Made by a program: the position numbers and the translations under genes. A stretch of DNA of 64,000 nt, taken from contig NW_006763291.1 in the NCBI RefSeq assembly GCF_000218685.1, positions 829,789 through 893,788 of the forward strand, in the 5' to 3' direction. Of the stretch, positions 23,814 to 36,528 are shown one piece after another. The notes beneath the pieces were generated by a model that saw only the letters and a list, made by a program, of their open reading frames with translations, ran no database searches and was not told the origin of the DNA. Source of the stretch: Serpula lacrymans var. lacrymans S7.9. Its lineage: Eukaryota; Basidiomycota; Agaricomycetes; Boletales; Serpulaceae. Numbering within the stretch: the first letter of the stretch is position 1; each line of letters begins with the position of its first letter.

Positions 23814-26800
23814 ATGGGTGCTGGAGTACAAACAGTTGATACTTCCAAAAGGCTGGCCCACCTTCGGGAGCTGATGAGGCTGCCAGAAAACAGCGTCAAG
23901 GCTTTCGTAGTTCCAAGCGAAGATCAGCGTCAGTTTTGACCAAGCACTATCTCTTACGTTTTATGTTGATGTAAAAGCAGACTCGAGCGAATACCTTGCA
24001 CATTGCGATGAAAGACGGGCGTTCATCTCTGGCTTCAATGGATCTGCAGGTGATTGGCACGATCTATACTGAGGACGGTGAACGTACAAATGGGATAAGA
24101 TTGAACTAATGGGCCTGGTGCAGGCTGTGCGATCGTTACATTGAAGGATGCTTACCTGTTCACCGATGGACGTTACTTCTTACAAGCCGAACAGCAGCTG
24201 GACAAGTGCGTAACTTGAACGTGTGATGTCAAGTCTCTGCTAACGCACAGGTCGCATGATCAGGAATTGGAAATTAATGAAGCAAGGCCTTCCTGGTATG
24301 TCTTCTTTTCAACTGTTCTCTGGACCTGTCCTTCTAATCACGCCGTTAAGACGTGCCTACTTGGCAAGATTTTCTGTCCAAAGTGTGTCAATAGTATTCG
24401 CTGGAAAAGGAAAAGGAGAGGCTGACTTCTTATCTAGCATCTTGAACAGGGCACTAGGATCGGTATTGATCCTACACTCATTTCCAAGGGTATGTTGCTT
24501 CCGTGAAGGCTTGGAGGTACCCTGACCAGTCATGCAGTTGATGCCGATTCATTGGGCAAGTCTCTTGAACCTCGTAATTCAAAACTGGTGTCACTCGAGA
24601 AGAACCTAGTTGACATTGCTTGGGGACAAGACCGTCCCCCACGACCTACAAGCAATGTCTTTCCCTTGGATATCAAATACGCTGGTGCGCATAACTCACA
24701 CTATCGAAGATCGCAGACTTATTTTCTATCAGGTAAATCCTCTGCAGACAAGATTCAGCATCTCCGCGAAGAACTCCGTAAGAAAAATGCTAAAGCTATG
24801 GTTGTCAACATGCTCGACGAAGTCGCCTGGCTGTTCAACTTGCGTGGGTCTGATATAGATTACAACCCTGGTAGGGCTTAGCTTTTTGTCCCTACCGTGT
24901 TCACTCATTTACGATGCTGGGTTGTTTCCAGTGTTCTTCGCATACGCCATAATCACAGAAAAGTCGGCAGCACTGTTCGTCAATCCTGTACAGATTGATG
25001 ACGTCGTTCGAGATTATATTGGTTCCCAAGCTGAAATCCGGCCTTACGATGACTTCTTTTCGTACCTCAAGGAAACTTGCTCCAACCTTCAACTTAGCAA
25101 AGAGGCTGTGTGTATTTTTATATATTTCATTGCACTACATGACCTAAGGATTGTAGCCAGTTCTATTGGGTGACAAGGGCAGTCTTGCCGTCGCAGAAGC
25201 AATTGGCCAGGTAGACCCATCACTCCAATCCCTCACGTGCACTTCAACACTAACATTCTCCCGTTATTAGGATAACGTGTTGGTAGTTCCCTCTCCGGTC
25301 GCCGCGCTGAAGACAATCAAGAACGAGACAGAGATAGAAGGTTTCCGCCAATGCCATATTCGTGATGGTGCTGCATTGGCTCGTTACTTTGCCTGGCTAG
25401 AAGAACAGTTAGAAAATGGTGTTGAACTAAACGAGAGCCAGGGTGCTGATCAGCTGGAAAAATTCAGATCGTGAGTTTAACATCTATTCATCGATAAATA
25501 TACTAAATCTTGTGTAGTGAGCTGGACATGTTCAAGGGACTATCATTTACAACCATCTCATCTACAGGACCGAATGGAGGTATACGTCTTTTCATGGTGC
25601 TCTTTTATTCACTCTCTCACGACACAAAATCAGCCATCATACATTATTCTCCTGACCCTAATGACTGCGCTATAATTAAGAAGGATCAGGTGCATTACAA
25701 CCTCAGCGCTAATCACTCCATTTGCTGATCTATGCATTAGTTATATCTGTGTGATTCCGGAGGTTTGCTTTTTGCACATGTCATATACTGATAGAGTCCG
25801 CTGGAGCTGATTGTGGCAGGTCAGTATTTGGATGGAACGACGGATGTCACAAGGACATTGGTGCGCGCTTCGAAAAAAACAGTGCTATCAACTACACGAG
25901 TACTGACACTTTAGTTAATAATAGCACTTCGGGACCCCGACAGATGAAGAGAAACGAGCTTTCACAAGAGTCTTACAAGGCCATATCTCCATCGACACTG
26001 CCGTTTTTCCTACTGGCACATCAGGCGAGTCTTTTCCTCCTTATCTTCCTCCTCCTAATGCTGAGTGCTTCCTCGATAGGATACATCATGTGCGGGTTAT
26101 ACACGTAATATACGACCGATGAATGGCTGAACCGTTTCTTTCAGCGATTCCTTTGCTCGGAGAGCTTTGTGGCAGGATGGACTAGGTGCGCATATATTCG
26201 TAATTTGACACCAAGTCACTAAAACATATGATGTTCCAGATTATCGGTAATTATATTGACCAGCGTCTCTATGCTATACAAGTACTTATGATGCTGTGTT
26301 GCCGATGAAGGCATGGTACTGGCCACGGAGTCGGCCATTTCCTTAATGTTCACGAAGGCAAGTTTCTACTTTTTGTGGGTCTCATTATGTCATCTTATCT
26401 CGGTCTTTTCGCGCAGGTCCTCAAGGGATCGGTACACGTATCGGTGAGTAGGCCTATGCCCGAGATCCTCATTTGGGGCAAGAGCCATTTGATGGATGTT
26501 CTTTCGCAAAACATCCTCAAATGACATATCTGGCTAAACTTGTATTGACAACTCGTCCTGCAGGATACAACAACTTTCCATTGAAAGCTGGCATGACGAT
26601 CTCAAATGGTACGTTTTCCCTCAAAACCAGATCTCTACAAAAAGTCAAATCGACATACCCACAGAACCTGGTTATTACGCTGACGGGCGCTTCGGCATCC
26701 GAATCGAGAACGTTATCATTGTCCGGGAAGCTCAGACTCCATACAACTTTGGAAACGGATACCTCGCCTTCGAGCACCTCACGATGGTGAGTCACCCACC

Positions 26801-27011
26801 TACTGCTTGTTTCATTCATAAGCAGAACGCTGAAATGCGGTCTCTCAAGTGCCCTATTCATAAGAAACTCGTGGACCTGAGTATATTGACCGTGCAAGAG
26901 AGAGACTGGTTGAATGCCTATCATGCAGAAACATGGAAGAAAGTGTCTCCTCTTCTTCATAACGACCCGAGAGCCCTAGCCTGGCTTGAACGAGAATGCT
27001 CTCCCCTCTAG
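23814..27011 (+). CDS. ampp: Xaa-Pro aminopeptidase P (M24B metallopeptidase)
   Basis: Removes the N-terminal residue from peptides with proline in second position; a dinuclear-metal enzyme of the creatinase/aminopeptidase P fold. The chosen start is [20 protein letters not shown]. Successive exons give [82 protein letters not shown], then the catalytic domain. Metal-binding motifs are all present: [17 protein letters not shown] (two Asp), [31 protein letters not shown] (His), [20 protein letters not shown] (two Glu). The protein ends [13 protein letters not shown]...[12 protein letters not shown] at 27011. At least a dozen introns. An in-frame ATG at 23655 could add about 50 residues. The domain order and end match eukaryotic cytosolic aminopeptidase P closely. 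Confidence 0.92.
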
Positions 27012-28004
27012 CAATATAATAGTAATGAAGAAAGATACCGTATGGTTTGTATACTATGATAGAATCATGATGTCAGTAAGCTATATGGCAGCGTAGAGCG
27101 TCGACATATCCTGGCGAGGTTTGACTCGGTACCGTTACATCATATGAAAGGTGATAGATGATCATGAAAATCGACAATCGGTCTTCATGAAATAGCATAC
27201 AGCTAGTGGAAAATCACTCAAAATGAGTTGCAACAATATATCAACCCAACTCGGTATAAATCCATTAGTATGTCACATAAAGAGAAGAACTTGAAACCTT
27301 CAAGTCTCATAACTGTATACAAACAGGTATAGGACACGTGCTATGCATTTATGCAGAAAGCAAGGCGAGTAGGAGAGCGTACGAGTAAAAGCGGATAATC
27401 GGAAATGTGTAAGAGCGATAGTTACGGCAAAAAAATATCTCTAAAAAGATCCTTCGTAAATAGAGCTAAGAGAGTGGTACTGAGGGGTCATTTCATGAGA
27501 AAGAAGAGGAAACATGTGTGTAAGATGCGTGCGAGGCTTGTCGTAGATGGAACTAGATGGGTTATTGCGTGGAATCAGGTTAAATGCGGTGCCGGTGCCG
27601 TGAGTGTGTGAAAGCATAATAGCATAAGGCAGGGGTTGACGAGTGTTTACAACGAAGAGTGGGAATCGCACGATCGTGATAGGTGAAATGGGCTCATTGA
27701 AGGCGTGAACGGAAGTTGGCGAATCGAGAGGCACTGTGTGGTGTCGTGGGTATTGAGACCGTTTGTGAACCACTCAGACGTATGCAAAGCGCATATCCAC
27801 ATGTGGTGGCTTCTGATAGGGGTGATTGTTACACTTTGCGACGAACGATACAGTGCCGAAGAAACAGCACGAGGGCTTATCAGTGCTAGACCAGTTAAGA
27901 TAACATTCAAGGAGGCCTGAGGATGGAAAGAACGTGCTGGGTGCCTGGCCTAAAGTTAGAGCGATTTGTTGTCTGTGGTGGAGACCTTAGACAAACTGTG
28001 ACTG
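27012..28004. other. Convergent intergenic, 1.0 kb
   Basis: This lies between the stops of aminopeptidase P (+) and G-alpha (-). Short open frames occur on both strands but none resembles a known protein. It should hold two 3' UTRs. Confidence 0.45.
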
Positions 28005-30123
28005 TCATAGAAGTTTGGATTGTTTCAGATGTTGCCGTATAACCATATCTCTAACTGAAGAAAAATAAAAGAGTGAGCCTCGTTCGATGATCGATAGTGT
28101 TCTGAACTTACCACTCGCGAGAATACCAGCGGTCGTAGTCGTATCCTAGTAAGTAATGTTACACAAAGGCGCAGACATATCAAAAGGGAGAACTAGCTAC
28201 CGTAACAGAAGTGCAAAACCCATAGAATTTGCGTGGGTTTGGCGAGTATTCTCGGTGAATTGCACTAAATTTGCTTCTGAAGTCTATTGTAAACAAGCAT
28301 TAGCAGGTCTGGTCCATCATAGCTCAATAAATATATCGCATACATTTAGATGCTGTTTCGAGGTCGTTGGGTCGATCGCTGAAACTACGGACGTATCTTG
28401 ACAAACGAACGCCTGCTTTCAACTTTGCGTCGAGGATATCGCACTTGTTTAAGAAAAGCACGAGCTCGACATTGGCAAGTAGTTTGTTTGAGCACACAGC
28501 TTTCCAAAGTAAGACGCTGTCCTCCTTTATGCGTGTAGGTCCACCAGATTACGAAGTTTTCGAAGATAGGGCCATGAGCAAATTTTCCGCAACAGTAAAC
28601 GAGGGACCTACAAGACGATTTACACTCCGATCTTCTGCGAGGACTTGATCAAACCCAGATATTGGAGCAAGGAAAATGATGGCATCGACTGAACAGCATA
28701 GTAAGTATATAAAGTGATGATTGGCGTTACAAGCTTACCATCATCAAAAAATGGCACCCATGTTGCTTTACGACGCACTGGACTCAACAAAGCGAATCAC
28801 ATGATAGCAGACATGACTTACGACGCTAGTGAAATTATATGTATGTCAGAACCAATCAAGACAATCTTGTAAATTTGAACCTACCTGCGACCTTGACCCG
28901 CCAACGTCTACTATCCGCCATTCGGTGCCGCTCTCACGTCCAGCAGCAGCCTCCATTTCGAATCTGTACTCCGAGACCCCGACAGTTTTGAGACGTGCTT
29001 TGAGGACATCATCTAAGTAGCGCATATATTGAGCATTATGAGGATAGCAGCGCAAAAGCAGGCTACGAACCATCATTGGGTGTGTATTTTAGTGATGTCA
29101 CTCGCTCAAGGTCGTTCAGGAAGCTAGCATATAGCATACAGGTTAGCATTGGAAAAAGAAAGGGGGAAGGAATGAGATGCACAAGCCAGGGAATTCTTCT
29201 AATCGGATCTTCCGCTTGCGTAGAATTTCACGAACCGTTCTGTCGTTCCATAGGGTCATGATATCGTGACGACATGAGTGTAAGACTTCCTGCGCCTCGT
29301 CCCTTGAACCCGGGGTCACCGCATCAAAAGAGTGAGGGCGGCCGTTGGCGCGTGAACTCTTTGCCAAAGCACCTTTCCACGTTGTCGTGGGACGAACGAA
29401 GACCTCTTGGGTTCGCCATGAACGTTCGCTGCTCCTACTGCGGGTGGACTGATAATTGCTGACAGAGCTGCTGGCGGGAAGTGATATCGCCTCGTCTTCG
29501 TTTGGAGGTACAAGCTTAGCAATGAGCAAAGCTTCGATATGGCGAAGAGGAGCAAGACGCATTTTGAGAAAGTCAAGTTCTTGAGGGAAGTTGGGGCCAT
29601 CATCGCTTTCGTCGCCACCGCTGTCGATGGGCTGCTGGATGCGAACATTGGAGAGAGCGTCGAGGATGGTACGGATAGAGCGGACGAGGTTGAGTTGGAT
29701 GACACTGCGCCAGAGGACACGTTCTTCGCGGAAGGCATTGGGTGTATATAGTCGCTGAAAATCTGTGTGAGAGAAACGTGGTCAGAACTGCGGTGCGGAG
29801 GGTAGAATAGGGTTATCGAGAGGAAAACGACGCACGCCTGAGGGTTGTTGATTTGCCTAGCGCCAGGTGGTCAGGACGGTGAGAACGTTGAAGAGCATGG
29901 GCTGCATACCTGACTCGCTCTGGCCAAGGAGGAGAAGTCTGACGACATTCTTCTTTTTCTGAAGCTGGCGTTCTGCACGGAGAGAATCGTCGATGGCCTG
30001 GCTGACACGCTTTGCCTCGGCTTCCTGGGCAAGTCTGATGGCATGTTCGGAGTCGGACTCGTCTGGGGGAGGCTTGAGTGCCTCGTCGAGGGGGTCGAAG
30101 TCGAGGGCGTGTCTGCTGGGCAT
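28005..30123 (-). CDS. Divergent heterotrimeric G-protein alpha subunit
   Basis: GTP-binding signalling subunit of a heterotrimeric G protein. The start ATG at 30123 (MPSRHALDFDPLDEAL) has no MGxxxS myristoylation motif. Motifs: P-loop LLLLGQSESG|KST split by an intron; an insert of about 130 residues, Ser/Arg-rich in part (YQSTRSRSSERSW), in the helical domain; switch I ARLKTVGV with Arg and Thr; switch II DVGGSRSQ, where the usual catalytic Gln of DVGGQ is Ser; PFFDDVDAIIFLAPISGFDQVL; NKCD box LFLNKCDIL; and CTSVTDTTTT near the end (TCAT box). The C-terminus is VRDMVIRQHLKQSKLL, with no Cys four from the end. Splicing near switch II seems to need a 4-base microexon (28822-28825). Agaricomycetes carry expanded G-alpha families of this kind. 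The family call is firm; receptor and effector are unknown. Confidence 0.88.
28822..28825 (-). other. Candidate 4-base microexon in the G-alpha gene
   Basis: Between the exon ending DVGGSRSQ (last base 28885) and the exon starting at 28777 (frame RRKATWVPFFDD) a single intron would shift the frame. A 4-base exon CGTC flanked by a 59-base intron (GTAGGT...CTAG) and a 44-base intron (GTAAGT...CCAG) restores it, giving SRSQRLRRKATW. A weak alternative donor (GTTCAA) would do without it. Confidence 0.45.
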
Positions 30124-33100
30124 CGAGTACGACGACGAGGAGGTGGAAAAGCCAGCCTGCGATGAGGGAAGGGAAGAGAGATATGTGAGTGGGCCTGGGT
30201 GAAGCGGCAAGCGGGAGCGGTGCCAGTGATGGCCAGGCACAGACAATTATTAGCCTATCCTTATAAAACCTTGCCCAAATCTCGACGCTTTTATGGTTTT
30301 TTTTTTCGACAAGTTTGTGTTACAATTCTTACGGGTCTGCTCTGATCGAGGACCATTCGACTTTCTGATCCTCAGTAGTCCCGTCGTTTGCATCCGTCAC
30401 CCACCGTCGCGGCATCCAAATCAGTCACCTGCCTCCAAACTTTATCCCCATATCTCCATCTTTTGTCTCCAATTTCCACATTTTATCCTCTTTAGACGGA
30501 ACTCTACACCGTAGCGCAGCCGCGCACCTTGCGTAAACTACCGCCAATGCCTCTCCAAGCCCGTCTCGTGCCTGCCTTTCTATAGAAAGCGTTTACAGTT
30601 ACAAACGCAGACCAAGGCACATATCCAGCAATCCCACTCGAATCGCTCTCGAGCCTCCCAACAACACCCTTCGGTCTATATATTCGTTTAGTTCTCGCTT
30701 TCGATCCGTTCAACTTGCCGCCGGTCACACCCCAACCAGAACATTGTGGCGCTCCGCAATGTGCTCCATGCTGTCCTCACCCACCCACAGACACACCAAA
30801 GTTGCTAGGCGTAAGCATTGCTATCAGATGAATTCATCTAGAAGTATTTTGATAGGAGCTCTCGCCTGGAAAGTCAGCGTTTACCAAATTCAGCTCCTCG
30901 GTGATGACCTATCACCAAAGCGCTGCACCTTATGGCGCAACCCATTCTGTGTGTATTTTATTGCATTTCTCCATATGATGATTGGCATACGGAATTCAAA
31001 AGGCGCCGCATACCCAGCACCCTTGGACGGCTTTCCCTTTTCCTCAACACCACTGCGATCATCTCATGGTCATCAGATCAGGGGGTTTAATCAAACCTTC
31101 GTTTCCTCCGTCTCCACAGCGTTTGTGGCGCATCCATCACCGCTAGCCATTTCGATGCAATGGGCAACCTGCGACACTTCGGGCAAGATGGCGGCTTATT
31201 CCAAGCCAGGGCCCATTGCACACTTATGGAAAAGCCCCTTTAAGATGGGGTGTGATGTCAATACTGCTCAACTGGGTTGATATCAGGTACCTATGCCTCG
31301 CGAACCCAACTTTAACTGCCTGCCACACCATGCGTGGTATACATCTATATCGTAATGCACTGCCAGTCCGGTATCCTCGCTGGACACAGTGGAGTCCCCT
31401 CCTTTATCCTTGCTATCATTCTCTCACCATTTGACGGAGAGCGCTGGCCTATGGCTTCTTTCCATACGTAGCCCAAGCGCTGCAGTAGGCCTCACTTACG
31501 GCACGTCATTCTCAGGAACGGTGAATCCCACAACTCGGAAATGGCCTCATTCGTGAGAATTCACTGTGCCTGTGGCTTGGTCCTGATGTTCCCGCGAGTC
31601 TTCAATCTTCAGAGATTACTGGTTCCTAATCGATCCTTTATAAGCTTCAGTTCTTCTTGCAGGAGGTCACAAACCTTGCTTAAAGCGCTCATAAATCCAG
31701 GGCCTCATCAGTATCATACAGCTTATCATGCTGGTCATTTGTCAGGCACCTATATAATCCATTCACAGACATCTTATCTAGAGACCGTAGCGAGAGAGCG
31801 AGCACTGCAGTAGAGTCGCAGCTCGTGGGTGTTGCAACATTGTATCAAGAACGTCAACGATACGAGACGAGCTCGCGTCGCGTTTGAGGTGTCAATGGCA
31901 GGGTCCCCTTTGCTCCTCCTCCATATCGTTGCGACATGCATGCGACTCCCAGATAAGAGGATGATCCGAAGTCAGGACTTTAATAACGTCACGGTGTAGC
32001 TATGGGCCATAGTTCACTCAACAATCCGCCAGGTACAGAACATCTCTACAACTATACAATGGACGCCGCCGGATCAGACGGGACAACTTCCAAGGCCGCC
32101 GCAAAATGTCGATCTCTAAAAGGATAGGGTGCATAAAGATGCTCCACAAAATGCGTGATCGAGAATCGCAAAAGGTCAGGCAGGTACTGGCAGCTGCTTG
32201 GTATTCCGAAGATTTCGGTTGGTTTACGTTCACTGGGATAGTGCTGGGGTGCACCTGACTGACGTGCAGCATGTACGGTATACGGTAGGATATTTTGTCC
32301 GGCCCAGATGGAAAATAAAGATAACCTCGTGAAATGTTATAAGTCAGTCGTTCCGGCGGGCCGCTTACCGAGGTCCCGTATGATACCCAAAATTGTCATA
32401 GCCGCCGGTGCCCAGCTCAAGTGACATCAAGATATCTCTGTTGCCAATACGAATTCAGTGAGCTTCACCGCATACGAACGCCACTGCCATTGACTGTACC
32501 AGGTGGCAATCAGATAGAAGTGAATTTGAAGTGAGCGCCGAGGCACATCAGTTGACATCCAGGTACAGTAGGTGGCAAGGTTGGTATTGGTCCATGGAAT
32601 TAGGTGGCCAATACCATAACGAAAGCTCAAGTATCAGAGTGTGCGATTGTCCGATATTCAGGGGGTGGACAACGGCCCACCCATTGCCCGCCCCTGTCCG
32701 CCGCATCTGATTCTGCATGGCAATTGTCGAGACGCTCGACCGTTACTTTTCCCTATAAGGGGAATATCCTAACAGGAAAGCGCCCCTGGCAACTAACTGG
32801 TTGGGATAGTGAAGTGACAGCCACCGCGTGCCCTATAGTACAGTACAAAGCAATAAGTACCAAAAAGACAAGATATTGAGAAAAAGGCGAATCAAGGTAC
32901 AAACTGCCTGTGATGCCTTTAGTACATGAAGCCGGCGGCCAATTCGATAAAAGTTTCAAGCATGTGATTTGTTGCGCTGTTAGTCGATGTTGCTTGGTCT
33001 TCAAATTATCAAAAGGTTGTATTGGAGGTGCGTTGAGCGGTGGCTCGCGACCGGGAAAGCACTTCTTCGAGCGATAATACACAAAATCATTGCAAAACAG

Positions 33101-34191
33101 GATCCGCACCGAATATAACCGTGAGCCCGAGGGCGAATCAGCTATGTACCAATTTAATCAATATTATTCGAAGAGTTTTTGAATCTAGGCTCACGTTTGA
33201 CATAAAAAGGGCCACAATTGAGAATAAACGGCACGCCAGGCCGTTCAAAGCAAGAGAAGCACACAAGAAGGTTGCATATAGTAGGTATCTCGGAGAAATG
33301 AGGCATATCTTTTTTGACAAGTAAAATGAAGTGATGGCGGGAAGTCTTATCAGAATAAATGAGAATATAATAAGACAAGGCACTAGAAAGAAAGGTGTCA
33401 GGTGACTGCTCTCAGGTAGGGTGTAGAATGGATCTTTTTCGCAGATGGTGCTACGGGCATGGACGGCCTCGTGAGAAAGTTCACCATTGCTGTTGAGACT
33501 TAAGCTCTTGCCAAGAATAAGTAGGTGGGGTCGAAACCAACATCTTTGCGTGCTGTCGCTGACGATTGAATTCGGTATCTAAACTGTGACGACTCTTTTG
33601 AGCATAAAATGTCTGGAAAATCGTAAGCATGACAATGGGCTTACTATGAAAATGATGCACTCCCCATTCCATTGAATATTGAATATATGTGTCGCCTCCA
33701 TTTCACCATGTAAATGCCAGATGCTAGGTGAAGTCGCACGGACGAGTCCTGGAAAGTAGCCACGATGGACTCTTTTACTCGTGTGACCTACGCATTGTGA
33801 GAAGAAGAGATAATCTTGCGCAAAGAATGGAACTAGAGCCTGCCCTTACTGTCAGCCACTTGCAAAATAGACATTAGCACAATGAGAGAGAGAGAACTCG
33901 CTCGGACTTGGAGACTGCCGTGGCCGCGACGGATAAGATTACGTAAGCAACAGACCTGCCTTTTTCGTAAAAATGTATCGATGACTCGAATCCAATGATT
34001 TTTTTTGCAGGAAAAAATGACCTGACTTCAAATCCATTCCATATTCTATTCAAACTGCAGCTGTTTCGTATGTTCTTATAGGTCGGATACCATCGTTTTC
34101 AGTTATTCTCTGCCTGTGGTTTCGTAAATTCTCTCTGAGATACTATCTTATTATTCCCGGCCACTTTCGTTTTTGACAGGTTTCGAAAGAG
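30124..34191. other. Long gap (4.1 kb) with no recognisable gene
   Basis: This separates the starts of G-alpha (-) and aspartokinase (+), far longer than other gaps here. Scattered open segments without homology are seen on the plus strand: about 30577-30810 (Pro/Cys-rich; a good GTAAGC donor follows at about 30811), about 31380-31555, about 31805-31875 (LYQERQRYETSSRR) and about 31995-32125. I could not join them into one credible protein. They may be an unrecognised or decayed gene, or chance. The left end should hold the G-alpha promoter and the right end, with a poly-pyrimidine-rich stretch before 34191, the aspartokinase promoter. Confidence 0.35.
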
Positions 34192-36528
34192 ATGTCCGAT
34201 CCACCTACTCCGTCTACCCCATCCACGTCTTACACCGGTTCCACTCCCACCCCACCACTCCCACCACTTACTCCCCAAAATCTCCATCAAAATACTATCG
34301 ATCCTGATGCAAAATGGCTTGTACAGAAGTATGGGGGTACTAGCGTCGGTAAATTTGCTGTCAAGATAGCCGAGGATATTGTCTCGTTCGTAGAATCTCT
34401 CAGCAGATATTTGCATGTAAGGAGTACTGACATGAGTGCAGAGGATACATAGATCAGCACAAGGTGGCTATCGTTTGCTCTGCACGTTCGGGTTCGACTA
34501 AGGCCCTCGGTACCACAAATCTCTTGCTCAAGGCAGCATCAGAGGCCTTGCAGCGGCCACCTAATAAGCCTGTCACTACACCTGGTACTGCAACACCGCT
34601 GACAAATGGTATGTTTGGGCGGTCCTTGGATAGCCCGGTGTCGGGCTCATCAAGAACTCGAAGCGCATCTTCTCCTCGCTCACCGTCTCCTTCAACCTCG
34701 GGGATGTTTTCCTTGACGCCCCTCACAGTACCGCAGGTTGGGCAGGATATACCAGGATTTAATCAGACCGTTGATTTGATTCGTTCAGAGCACATGACTG
34801 CGGCAAAGACTTGTGTTCGCGACCCAGATATTCGACAAGAACTTGAGGCTGAAATAGAAAGAGATTGTGATTGGCTACGTGGTTTTCTATTCGCTGCACA
34901 GGTATAGTGGTTTCTAAAATCTCCGTATACATTGTCGGTCGCTCACACGATCGTGGATTCTGGCTATGGTTTGATATCGCCCTTTTCTCTTTTCTTAGGT
35001 CATAGACGAAATTTCTCCTCGGTCGCGAGATAGCATTATTGGTTTAGGCGAGCGTTTGGGCTGTAAAGTAATGACCGCTGTTCTTCGGGATAAGGTTCGT
35101 GTATTATTCACGGGAAATGTTTTTGAGAACAGAAATTGAATCCAGTCCCTGGCTGACTGACAGGGCATAGATGCCGAATATGTGTCCCTCGAGAATATTG
35201 TACCTGACATCGAGGACGGTGAATCACCCGCTGTCGAGGGTTCGCTGGATCAATCATTCTACGATAGAGTAGCGATGGCTGTGGGAGAACGCGTCAGCCA
35301 GTGTGCTCCCCGGGTGCCTGTTGTAACTGGTAGGTAATATTGAAGTAGGGCTATCTCCGTATATTCATTTCCAACATGTAGGCTTTTTTGGACCTGTGCC
35401 TGGGTCCCTGCTCCGTCAAGTTGGTAGAGGGTACACTGATCTTTTGTCAGCACTGCTAGCTGTTGGCCTCGAGGCCTCGGAACTACAGATTTGGAAAGAG
35501 GTTGATGGAATTTTCACAGCAGACCCACGAAAAGTGCCCACAGCAAGATTGATCCCCATTATTTCTCCGGATGAAGCAGCTGAATTAACATATTACGGCA
35601 GTGAAGTGGTGCATCCATTCACCATGGAACAGGTAAGTGATGCATGGCAACGCATGATCATGATGGCCTTTATGTGCCTGTAGGATTACTCAAAGTTGAA
35701 TACCTTCTATCTATAGGTGATCAGGCGGAAAATTCCTATTAGGATAAAAAATGTCGAAAACCCGAAAGGAGGTGGTACTGTCATACACCCTGATCCCGAT
35801 ATAGAATCGTCCGAAGAAGTAAGCTGGTCGAATCAATACGAACCTACGTCTTTGGCCGTGTTGCAGGAGCTCTCTTTCGTGACCGATGAAGCACATAGGA
35901 GCAAACGATTACCTACCGCGGTCACTATTAAGGAACGCATAGTTATCCTTAACGTCAATTCAAACCGTAAAAGTGTCTCGCATGGTTTTTTGGCCCGCAT
36001 CTTCGGTACCCTCGATAGGTTTGGTGTCGTGGTAGATTTGATTAGCACGAGCGAAGTGCACGTGAGTATGGCTATCGAAGATAACCTGTCAAAAAAAATC
36101 ATGGACCGTCTAGTCGCTGAGCTGAAGAAAAGTGGAACGGTACGCGTGGTTTTAACGTCTTGCTTACCCGCGATGCTCGTATCAGTGGAACTTACCTTGA
36201 CCTTTACAGGTCTCCGTCCATCGCGAAATGGCTATTTTGTCACTTGTGGGAAAGCAAATGAGGAACATGGTTGGTATTGCCGGACGCATGTTCACGACAC
36301 TCGCGCAGGGCAATGTGAATCTTGAGATGATCAGTCAGGGGGCCAGCGAAATTAATATATCTTGCGTTATCGAAGCCCGTGATGCTGTCAAGGCCCTCAA
36401 TCTTATACACCAGAGCTGCTTGCAGATAAAACCAGAAGGTGCAAGGGGTAGAGGTAAATTTCCGTTTTGCTCTTCTAGAACGTTCCTTATTCACGCACGC
36501 GCAAATAGTGGGTCCTTGGCTGTTTTAG
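34192..36528 (+). CDS. hom3: Aspartokinase (HOM3), first step of the aspartate amino-acid pathway
   Basis: Phosphorylates aspartate as the first step towards threonine, methionine and isoleucine; normally feedback-inhibited by threonine through ACT domains. Start MSDPPTPSTPS, a Pro/Ser/Thr-rich leader of about 35 residues. Then the kinase signature WLVQKYGGTSVGKFAVKIAED, then GYIDQHKVAIVCSARSGSTKA. A Ser/Pro-rich insert of about 70 residues follows (34540-34740). Then VVTGFFGPVPGSLLRQVGRGYTDLLSALLA, WKEVDGIFTADPRKVPTA, SPDEAAELTYYGSEVVHPFTMEQV, and two ACT domains (RIVILNVNSNRKS; MAILSLVGKQMRNMVGIAGRMF and NVNLEMISQGASEINISCVI). A last intron starts in the codon after GARGR; the final exon is VGPWLF and a stop at 36528, the usual fungal ending. 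The exact first intron boundary is ambiguous. Confidence 0.92.

Noticed and set aside
30744..31280. Open frame of 178 codons as a stand-alone gene
   Set aside because: Composition is random-looking, there is no recognisable domain, and competing frames around it look equally coding-like; kept only as part of the puzzling gap.
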